64,000 nucleotides of DNA, taken from contig OW386286.2 in assembly GCA_936432065.2 (NCBI GenBank), positions 279,168,088 through 279,232,087 of the forward strand, written 5' to 3'. The stretch's first letter is position 1; every line of letters starts with the position of its first letter. Below the pieces are notes generated by a model that made no database searches, was not told the DNA's origin, and worked only from the letters and a program-made list of their open reading frames with translations. The position numbers and the translations under genes are program-made. The stretch comes from Rutpela maculata (taxonomy: Eukaryota > Arthropoda > Insecta > Coleoptera > Cerambycidae). Shown piece by piece: positions 48,357 to 59,900 of this stretch.

Positions 48357-49560
48357 ATGGAGTTGATAGTATTACAGTGGTTTACATCATACTTCGAAAA
48401 TAGGAAACAAATTATTAAATTCAGAAGAATTAGCTGTAGTTATTGTAAACAACACGAAGTCGGCAACCAACGTCCATGTGACAACATTCCTACCTGTTTT
48501 TGCACCAAAATGGGGAATAAAAATTCGAGTCGGACATTGGTCACCGACTTCCTAGTTGTAAATATTTTTATACTAGGCAGGACGTCGCCTGTAGTGTATC
48601 ATTACTGACTTTTATGCATTGTGATGTGATATTCAAACTACGACACATGACGAGAAATGGAAAGTTTCCAACGTCAGGTTACCATCGCTTAGACGACGTG
48701 TTACAACTTTGGGTTAGAAGTTAGTGGCCGACCTTGATTTGAACTTAATCGAATGTCGCAATTAGTACAAATTTGGTCAGAAGACGGAAAAACGCTATTT
48801 GGGTAGCTTAACACAGATTCTTCAAAGGCTGTTCAACAGTTACCAGTTTCGTTAATATTACAGAGTTTATGTATAATTCTACAGATAAGAGTGTTCAAAC
48901 AGACGTTATATACCAAATTTTCTAAGGCCCTCGATAGACTGAACCACGATATCCTCTTGGTTTGAATTTTATGTCTTTTGGGATAACCGATTGCAATTTT
49001 TAAATCATGTTTAACTAATAGAGAGCAGTATGTTTTACACCATGTTGTTTGATTTATTCAAGTTTTAGATACGTCAGGGTCCCCCAAGGTGCAAACTTAA
49101 GTCCACTTTTTTATTTGTAGGCAATCTTACTGTTAGCTGATATATAACTATTTTGTTAGTTTCATGTGAAAACAATTGCTTTGGGCTGTAAGAATAATAT
49201 AGACCTTATTGCAGGATAAACAAATTGCTCTTAAATGAAAACAACTGTAATGCTGTGACATTGACAACAAATCAGAATGTTAATCTATTTGCTTATAAAT
49301 TGAACAATCATACACTTTTTGCGATTTGGATGTGATGTTTGATAACAGAACTAACAGTTATAAACCACATCGAATTTACTGTAAAAGTTATAGAATTCTA
49401 GGTTTTGTTATAAAAAAAACTCCACTCCGCACATTTTAAAAATGTAGATACATTGAAGCAACTAAGCACTCTTATTAGACCACATTAGAGTATGCCTCAA
49501 TAATAAGGTGTCCAGTTTATAATGCACATAAATAAAATTTGGATACAACTTTTAAAATAT
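48357..49560 (+). pseudogene. Heavily decayed LINE fragment, opposite orientation
   Basis: 48357-48420 reads LQWFTSYFENRKQIIKF. Around 48915-49100, KALDRLNHDILL and GVPQGANLSPLFF-like sequence appear across frames. At 49330-49520 are DVMFDNRTNSYKPH-like, ILGFVIKKTP-like and LIRPHLEYAS-like stretches. Many stops and frameshifts. It is older than the neighbouring minus-strand copy. Confidence 0.6.
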
Positions 49561-50841
49561 GCGTCTTTTAAGGCTGACATTGGTCACTCTCATCAAGAAC
49601 TGCTCTATGTTTTCCCTAATTAGTCTAGAAACCCATAGACACTGATCACATTTAATGGGCTCATTTAGTGACATTTACTATATAATTTATTTTTGCATTT
49701 TCCTTTAAGAATATAGTGAAAAAATTAGGCCACTAGCGTTAATATTAGCCCTAATATTTTAGGTATGTCGAATTCGTAACATATTTGAAACGGCCTAGGG
49801 CGCAGAGTGAGCACTTGTGATGTCACAACACTCCACTGGTTCTATGAGTTATGCAGTTATATTTAATTTAAGAGCTTTCGTTGTACACTGTGCGGGTGTG
49901 GTGTTATTTTACTTATTTGATTCTGCTATTTTTTATACATAAAAATATATGTTATCTAGAAAACGTTAAGGCTGATTCCAGCATTTTGCTGTGTGTAGAA
50001 ATTTTTATGGTTATGGAATATTTTAATAATAATAAAGATTACATAAGTGCTGAAATTACAGAGATAGGTTAACTAGATACATATCTAAATAAAGTCTACC
50101 GAATTTATGTGACTTAGGTCAGCCAGAAAAAATTACTGCGATAATGCTGGTTATGAGCAAATAAAAGGTATTTTAATAGATATAAATTTCCATATCCCCT
50201 TCAAAATTATTATTGTAAAATTTTTAATAATAACCTATTACACTAGACTTACGTTAAAATGATCCTCACAACAATACTTTGTCTCTTTATTACTAACAAA
50301 TTTTTCCCTGTGCATAACTTGCTGCCACAAATTCCTAATACTTTTATCACTTGGTAATGAAATAAATATTTTATTGGGAATAGTCACTGATGTACTTTAC
50401 AGTCTGGAACCATAAAATATTTATATAACCCCTATTTTTAATCCATGTTAATAACAAAATACAGAACACTTAAATGAAAAAACGAAACGAAAACGAAACG
50501 AAATTAGTCGTAGGTGCCGTATGAAACTATGAGAACAGGTCGACCGCCAGGAGTGGTGTGACATCGCACTGCGTTTTCGCGCGCTTTATTTTCATTATTT
50601 ATTTTGAGGGAGAAGTTGAAAAAAATCTAGTATTTTGCACATTTACTAACTACAAGGTGTATTTTCGAAATATGAATTTAAAAAAATGCTAAATGAACCC
50701 ATTTTCTTATACAAGATTTTACATGATAACATCGACTGTGGAGATATTTTTAAGTATGCTTAATTTTCAAATTCCTAGAGCGGCATCTGGACATTCAGAA
50801 TAATTTTTTCACAATAAAACTCGTAGATAATATTTCATATA
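49561..50841. other. Intergenic; possible relic of a transposon gene
   Basis: At 49966-50072 a plus-strand frame reads VKADSSILLCVEIFMVMEYF, then SAEITEIG. It faintly resembles N-termini of repetitive YqaJ-type insect proteins. Too short to name. Confidence 0.2.
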
Positions 50842-50847
50842 TTTATT
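50842..50847 (-). promoter_or_regulatory. Poly(A) signal AATAAA of the CCDC34-like gene
   Basis: The minus strand reads AATAAA, about 75 nt downstream of the stop codon at 50922-50924. Confidence 0.6.
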
Positions 50848-50921
50848 GTTTTAAGCGTGAAATTAGATGATTGGTGTTTGGGCACAAGCTTGGCTTGTAG
50901 CCCATTTTTCCCTGAGATGTA

Positions 50922-53900
50922 TTACTGCGACGCTGGTTTTTGAAGAGTCTCTATGTTGGGATTCCATGGTACTGGATTTATATAAGTGACAGATGATGTA
51001 GAACACAAACCTAAGATAAATAAAGAAAATTAGTGTCTTCTTTTCTATGATTTTCTATCTTATTCTTCAAGTAAAATTCATTATCATACATGTAATTAAT
51101 TTACAACTTGATATCATTTTTTTTAACAAACTTTGATTTATATTTACAGCTTATAAATTATACACTTAAAGATCAATTAATAGGCTGCATTAGCTGCATT
51201 GTCGAGAGAACCGCATATACTAATAAAATGCATTTTTTTTTTAGATTTTTCGCAATATTTTTTTGTTTTATCATCACTGACAGAAAAATGGTCATTGCAT
51301 ATTGGGTACGCCCAGTGACAAACACAACTATGTGTGTAAGGTTTATCTCATTATAATTCTGTATCATAAACTACCAGAAATTTGTGTGTTAACCGCCTTC
51401 CATGTCAACTCAATGACGCTCTTAAGTCTAGGAGATCTATATTTGTCTGAGTGAAGGAGACGGGGCCCTACAGTTTATAGTGGAATCCGAACCACTTCTT
51501 TATTATGAATTTTTTTTCTCTATGTAGAGCTCGAACCCACTTTGCTAGGTATGCTCAAAGTGCAAGTTAGACGCACTAACTCACTGAAATAGGCTACTAC
51601 ATTACAATCGAACAAATGTCTGAACAAAACTTGGAGCAGAGTTTGCTCTTTAACACGTTCACTGCGCATGACTCGTTAATAAGTCGTGAGCTATAGCCGC
51701 CGTGTGCCCGTGACATAGATGCATCATCTGAACCGTATGCATGTAAACGTTTGGTCATAGCTCTGCACTGTGTTTTTTTTTTAATTTTTAAAATTACAGT
51801 GCTCAGTGTGCGTGACATATGGGTAATGGCCCTTTGAATCCTTATTTGTATAGGAACGTGTTATCTATCAGATATAGAAGCATTTTCTGGAATATTATCA
51901 TTTCAAATAATAATAATAATAGCTTTATTGTCCAACAGAAAATCCATTTACAATACAATGTGGGATAGTGAATACACAATAACACTAAAAGAACTAAAAC
52001 ATTTAAACATTAAATTGTACTACCTACAAAATGCTACCTAATTTGTAATTTTATCTTTCAAAAATTACAAAGTATTATGCAGATTTCTAACACCCATAGC
52101 CATTTCTACTAACATACTTAGCGAACAATGGTGAATGTCACATAAACTATTAAAACTTTCACACATAACATGTACAGGTGATTTGGAGAGAATATTCGTT
52201 CTAGGTATTTTACATCTAAATGTTAGATTCTGTTGTGTGTTGATTCTTGGTACAAGAAAATTAATATCACGAAGTAAATTAGAACAGTCTACAAGTTCTT
52301 ATATCTAAGCTAATGATATTAAATCTATCAGATAAGAAGTTATAACTTATACCTCTTTCGGGGTAAACGCCATCCGTTTTAAATGTCAAATATTTTAAAA
52401 ATCTTCTTTAAGAAAGTAACATACCGGGTTAGCACCAGGGTACTGTCAGATCGGGTCAGGTAGCAGCGAACGTGTTAAAAGAGCACCTTAGATATTTTTT
52501 AATCAAATATTAACAAATTTAAAGAAAATAATCTGAACGTCGCACCTTAATTCGAATCTACTATAAAAAAAAATCATCTCCCCAATGATGGGCATGTTCA
52601 ACAATAATAATAGCACAATAGTTCTTACTCTTTAATCCTTGATTTGGTGGGAGTGGCCGGGGCTTATTTTTTGAGTTTCTCACCCATTCTCTAAACACTT
52701 TTTCATTTTCTAGCATGCGCCTTTGTTTTTCTTCCAGAATCTGAAGGAACGTCAATTTTTGATTTATTTTTCTCTCTGTAGAAATATATATTTAAACTTT
52801 AACCTTGATTCTTGTCATGCAAACACTTTTGAAACCAATCTGTCAGACCAAGGGGGCAATTTGTACAATTTGAGGTAACGACAAACTCGACAAATAATAC
52901 CAAATTAGATAAAAAAATTTAATAAAAAAAAATAATTATGCATTGAAAGCAAATATTTTTCAACTTGGTGGAGAATATATCCTGGGAATTTATACAGGAT
53001 ACGAATTTAGACAGTGATAATAAATGCCGCATTTTTATAGAACATCTGCAAAATGCATACCATCAAGCTTTTCCTGAAAAAACGTATGTAGTCATAAAAA
53101 TCAGACAAATAGGGTAAATTGGTTCCTGCTAAAAAAATTTTGTTTCGATGAGGTTACCTATATAGAAATACGTGATAATTAATTCTTAAAAAATAAACAT
53201 AGCCAGGATATCTAAGGATTCAATGTTGGGATTATAAAATCTATTAAAAATATAATAATAATACCTGAGTAAATTGATAAATTTATGCTTTAAAGAAGGC
53301 AAGTTCCCCTCCATCTTAAAGCGGACATTAGTCATACCTATTTTTAAGAAAGGTGATACTAAGGAAGTGTCAAACTATAGACCAATCTCCTTATTGCCAA
53401 AAATATCAAAAATAATGGAAAAATGTATTGCAAACAGAGTGGCACACTATTTTGAGAGTAACAGCTTATTCACAAGTGGTCGGATTTCGAAAAAACCGCA
53501 ACACTGTTTCGGGAAAAAGTTTAAAAGACTGAAAATCTTAAGTACACATCAATAACTTTCTGTGATTTGACACTTTCGCTGTGGCCGTTCCGGCTGTGGG
53601 TCACCCGCCATGCTGACTGGTTGTTATTGCATAATATATATTGTATAATTAGGTGTCAGAAATCGAGTAGTGTCAATAAAAATTGTATATACAGGGTATT
53701 CCCTGTTTTTTGGACTAATTTTCAGGAAAGCCTTGCACACCTGGCCAAGAATTTCTTGTTCAGTACTGACTGGCATAATAAAAATAATAATACATAATAT
53801 GGCCTGGCTAAGAACGGGACCGATTCTCATGAGAGTATTTGAGAATAATATTTTTTTAATTACTGACTATTTACAGTAACAAAAGGGCGACGTTTTTATA

Positions 53901-56900
53901 AAAAAAAAAAATGTGAAGAAACATTTATATGAAAAGTTGTATAGAACCTTTTCTTCTCAAAATTTGATTCTTCTTCAGCTCCAATGTTTTTGGTACTTTT
54001 TAGGTGCCACCCCCTGAACACTATAAATTAGCAAGCCATAATATATAAAGTTTTCTGTGATGCATTTACTATTAAATTGTAAAAAAAAAGCGAAATCTGA
54101 TTCATACGACATTATTTCGAAGTTGAAACCTCTTGTTACTATAATTAGGGCCCCCACAAGGGGGGGGGGTCAGTAGGTACTAGGATCCGCCCACTTTAAT
54201 GGCCCGGCTAGACTAACGTCAGACTAGAGACAAACGACAAAAATACAGTTAATATAGCAAACAAACGACTAACAAATATATAGCAAGATGCCAAAATTAA
54301 GATCATATTGCTCCTGCGGCCGTGTGTTTAGCGATAACTTCCATTGACGACATCGAACCGCGCGGAAAATTATGAGGCAACTGGGTTCTTTTGAGATAAC
54401 AAGTTAACCTTAATCTAATCATAAACAATATTTGCATAATAGCCATTTATCTTTGTCGGTGTTATATGCTATATTAAACAAATTAATTTGACAGATATAG
54501 TATTATCAACGTTTTTGTAGAGACTATAGCTGATGCCCGCGACTTCATTCGCGTGGAATTAGGAACATTAACATACTAACTTATGCTTTAGTACTACATA
54601 CTCCTATAGTACTCAGGAAGTACACTCGAGGTAACCCAACGCGCATTCATTGTATTCGAGGAAACCCACTGCACTTCCATAGTACTCAAGTAAACTCACT
54701 CTGCGCATTCATAGTACTTAAGGAAACCACTGCGCTTCGCAATTTGATAACAATTCATTATTCTATTTTTTGTGTGAAAAATTAATTATTTTAATTGACA
54801 ACAAAGCATATGGGCATATGTATCAAATTTCATGCTTAAAAACATCCGTCTCCCTGTTCACTGGTTCAGGGGGCCTCTTTTTGAAAACCGTCGAATACGT
54901 GACTCCTTATTTAATCAGAAGAGCCCATCGCTGGAATATCTCGTTTCTGACTTAAGCGATTTCAGAGATACGGTACCCTTTAGACCCATCTACCACCCCC
55001 GTTTTCACCCCTTCAAAAAGTGAAAATCGAAATTTCGTCTTACTCGTGTCTAATAGATTACAATAAACAGTATTTCTGCCAAATTTCACGCTTATAGGTC
55101 TAACCGTTTCCGAAAAGCTTAAAAACTTCCCCCTCCCCGTTCGCCCGTTCGGGGGCCTTTTTGAAAACCGTCGAACACGTGTCTTCTAATTTCCTCAGAA
55201 GAGTCCATCACTCAAATAAGTACGTTTCTGACTTACGCAATTTCAAAAATCGCTGCCCAAGGAATCACTAGTTCCACATCCAAACTTTCTATCCAAGTCA
55301 CTCACAACGAAAAAACTTTGTATGTCGAAATAAATGTTTACGGAACTTTAATAATATAATATTTGAAATCCTCTACCCCAAAAACCCATAAAACAATACC
55401 CCACATCGGTAGTGGGGTGGGGGTGGTGATAGGGAGGTGGTAGTGGGGGTGGATGAAGTAAAAAAATATTTTGAGGTTTCTGGTTCTTATACATATGATA
55501 AATCACAATTTTTTTTATCCCCTTTAATATTGGGGTGGGGTGGTAATGGGGGTGGCTAATGCCAAAAATTTGTTTGAGTTTAGCTTCTTTTGTATATACT
55601 TAATACCAATATTATGGACTCTTACCTGCTTGATTTACCCATTTACAAGATGAAAATATAATCTAATTCCAGATCTCGTTAAAGTACATATGGGTACCAA
55701 ATTTCAAGTCAATATCTTAAACGGTTCCAGAGTAAACGTGCGCACAAAAAAAGTTAGACAGACAGACAGGAATTTTTTTTCGCTCAAACTTAAAATCTCG
55801 ACGTTTTATGACATTTTAAGCCTATTTGAACAATAAAAATTTTAAAAAAATTTTTTGACGTTACTATACTTCCACTGGATGTGGAAGTAAAATACGGGTG
55901 CGCTTTAAACCATCTACCACCCTTATTTTCACCCCTTCAAAAAGTGAAAATCGAAATTTCGTCTTACACGTATCTAATAGATTTCAACAAAAAACATTTC
56001 TGCCAAATTTCATGCATCAAGATCATCTAAATCTAACATCTAACCGTTTCCAAAAAAGCCTAAAATTTCAACCCTCTTTCCCCTGTTAATTAACACCCCC
56101 CCCCCCCCCCCCACAGAAAAAACACCCCTTCGTGAAAAAGCCTTATTTTACTGATAACTATGGCATGACAAAAAAATTACAGAAGGACTTTTTTAGGAAA
56201 TTAGTCGAGCCTTCTTGTTATAATGAGCAACTTTTTTATATCTTCAACGATCTTGATAACAATTAACCAGTTATCAGTAAAATAAGGCTTTTTTTTTTGA
56301 GGGGGTTGCGCGGGACCTCCAGAACTGATTTTTGTGGTTTTGTGATGTATAACACCTACTCCACTAACAGTTACTAAAGGAAAATCTCAGATAACATTTT
56401 TTGCGAACTTCTGATGTATTTTTTACTTTACCGACTGCACTATTAATATAGTCCATAGGAAATAGCATGCAAATTCGACGACGAGTGGTTACATCGAAGA
56501 GATCATATAAATACAAAATTTTTTTCTCTCTGGAACTTTTTGGTATGGTGGGGGATAGGGATGGGGGGGGCATTTATTTTTAAATCGAAAGATTATCGAT
56601 ATCTGTCCGCATAGGTAGTTAGTATATGTACTTCACATACCCCAATTACGCTGGCAGACGAAACTTCCGAGCGGCGCGCGCGCTAACCGGAAAAAGAAAA
56701 AAAAAAATTTTTAGTTTCTTTTTCCGGTTAACGCGCGCGCCGTTTTGATTTCGTTTCCGTTAAATAAATTAAAAATAATTCGTTATATGTGCACACATGA
56801 CAGCATCCAAAAAATATTATTGGTATTATTGTTAGAGGAAAATGTATTTTGTCATCTGTCAAAAATATTTGTGAATTTTGATTTATAGGTTATGATACGT

Positions 56901-59900
56901 GACGTCACAGCTAACCTGAAAAATATATATTTCTTAAGATTTAAGAATATTACGTAGCTATTATTAAAATGTCTGCCTGGTTCCCGTACTTTCAACTAAA
57001 ATCTAGTACAGTGTAATGTTTATGAAGTAATAAATACTTTGTCCTAATAAAAAAGGACTCTTTTTGTAGGTTGGAAATCTAACCTGTGATTAGCTGTCTA
57101 TTTTTATTAATCAACAATTAGGCAATCCAAACCACGTGACTTCCAACTTTGCGTTGCGGTCGAACATTTGTTGATAGTAGTTAAACGTTTGTCAAAACAG
57201 TTTTGTGTTTTTCCGTCGGCCTGGCTAAGTATCTTGAAATTTTAACAATAATAGTGTTTTTTGTGGATTGTGGCAAGGCGTTTTTGATTGTTTTCAAGTA
57301 ATAAACTTTATTTAATTATGCAAAGTGAGTATTTTAAGAAGTTGGTGTTGGAAAATCGAGATGTAAAAACGATGGAAGGCGTTAGATCATCCCTGTTAAT
57401 CGCGGTTATTCATCTTTGACGTCGTTTTCTCGACAGATCATTTATATGAGGGAAATATTTAGAATTCACGACGGTAAAAGCCAAACGTGTCATGATTTCC
57501 ACGATGTCCACAACCCACTACGATGCACATATCAGGCATTTTTTCCAATTATAGCTAATAATATTGTCACGAAAAAATATTAAAAACCTTTAAAACGCAA
57601 ACACTACATGAAAAAATGCTGCACTGGTCACAAACCAACCCAAATATTTTTGACAATGTCAAGACTCATTTTAGTTGGTTTTTTAAAGGTAATAATTGTT
57701 TATAGCCGTATTCGGATATTACGTCTGATTGATGGGACGCGTCACAATCGTTCATTTAATGCAAATCGAGCTAACCGAACTAAATCTGAAACGTTCGAAT
57801 ATTACAAAATAAAGGACTCAGACGAAGCTCGATTTGCTCGGACCTTTTTGATCGTGCAGGAAGATTTTAATTTGACACATACGTAGTCCGCTTGAACTGT
57901 CCATAATGTTATTGACTTGTTGAGGTTAGAGTGTCATTTGGGCTAAATTCTGTATTATTTTTATTCGCTATTCAATGTTCTCCAAATCTTCGAAACGTTA
58001 TCTGTTAATACCCTTATAATATCCGGCAATTAATTAACATGCAACATAAACAAACATGAGAGGTTGTGTTTTAACAGATTGCTTGTAGTCCACTTTAGTT
58101 CGTTCGAAATTTGTCCATGAAATAAATGGCTCCAAAGTCACATGTAATTTATCTGTTTTCTCAGTGCTCTGATTTCCGATGTAATATCCAAACCCAGCTG
58201 ATTTGGATCCACCGTGTGGGGAGGTTCCAGCCGCTTCCAGTAGCTGCCGATTTTTTTAATATAAATTTAGTTTCTGGTACAACTATAACCGTCTCTCTTT
58301 AATCATATTGATTTTTTTGAATACACTGTCTAGTCTATGCTTTCTGTACGTCAAGAAAACTAAATTTTTCTGGTGGGCCAGGGAGAGCCTTTGGGGGCGA
58401 TTAATGGTCGTCAAAGTAGAGAAAGTTGAATCTCAGGTGGTAGTGCTGCAGCCAAACGTATCTACAGCAGCGACAGCAGCCAAAAGCCCATAGGTGACCT
58501 TAAAGGATTCTCTGTATTTCTATAAAACCTACATCTTGCTCTTTTTCTTTTACATTTTATTTTCTTCTTAGACTGGGAGGGAGGGGTCAGACGTGCCTAA
58601 CATAGTTAGCAAGAAAGTGTTTTACAACAGTTAGTTTTTCAGTTGATGGAAAGTTTTTCCCTACAAACATCAACAATTAGGAAATTTTCCGCCGTCACAT
58701 TCTATCTTAACGAATTACATGAACAGCGACATCGCCTCATCTAAATATTTTGCCGCATTCGAACAAAATGTTAATCAAGTAGGTATTCGTAGTCGGTCAC
58801 TCCTTTATTATGTTCGGCGGTCGCCGTAGGACGACAAAAATTATTCCAGGACGCTGGCCCACCCTTAGCTACAGCCCTGGCCTAGCCTGACTTTTCATCT
58901 CAGCACTGACTTCTCGCCTAAAAGCTGTATATAGGCCAGTCCAACACGCTGTCACTTTGCTTTGTTTGTACTACAGCAGCCATCTTTTGTTGGTAAGACA
59001 GGCCTAAAGGCCACCATACACGTTCAGTAACCTCATTACCTGAATTTTCGCGTTTTTTCAATCATACTTAATTCAATAATTATAGCTAGATATGCTTTTT
59101 TCTTAAATAATGGACCTGTAAGGTGTGAAAAATATTGACAGGGAATGTCGGGGAAATTTTTAGTAATGATGTTTCTGTAATGATCTGCTGGAATGACATT
59201 ATTGCTGAACGTGTATGGTGCCCTTTAGGCCTGACAAAAACCCTAACTTACCAACAAAAGATGGCTGCTGTAGTACAAACAAAGCAAAGTGACAGCGTGT
59301 TGGACTGGCCTATTAGAGGGAATTTCATACTCTACAAATTTTGCATTCAAAAAACTTCTATGCAAAATTTGAAGTTTCTAGACCAAGCGGTTTGAGCTGT
59401 GCGTTTTGTTTTTAGTAATTTTATTACCAACCGCATTTTAACCGAGATTTAGCGAAATATGGTTAATAATACATATTATTAGGGAGTTATCGCAAAAGAT
59501 AACGTATGTACGTTAAACGTTATCTTGGACATCTACGCTTGCGCATGTTTGTTTTTGTACGTGCGCTTGCTTAAGGTGGGTACTGATTTGAGCATTTTTA
59601 CTCGCACAAAAAGTGTGCGCGTACAAAACGCGAACGTGCAAATATATTCGTTTGCGAAAATGGTTTTCTTAATTTAAATTTTTGCGCGCAAACTGTCGTT
59701 CCAGTGTTTTTGTGGAAAAGTCGCAAAGCAGACGTAATATCTTTATTGCAAGTGCCGCCTGCTTAATATTGGAAGCAGAGGCAAACTTTTGGGGTAAAAG
59801 ATTACCTCAAGGGGCTACAGTGGATACAATTTATTACGCGACATGAGGCTACAGGAAAACAGTGGTCACTTTCAAAATTTTATTCGTATGTCATCTGAAA

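Noticed and set aside
41065..51450. Shared ~40-bp motif (ATGAC.CTCTTAAG with ATTTGTCTG) at 41065-41105 and 51403-51450
   Set aside because: Too short and without borders; noted as a possible repeat fragment only.
58308..58493. Plus-strand 61-aa open frame with an Ala-rich end
   Set aside because: No splice or family support; it lies within an intron of the CCDC34-like gene.
59135..59395. 86-aa open frame
   Set aside because: Most of it is the arm of the H2 MITE, and the same peptide piece appears antisense in H1.
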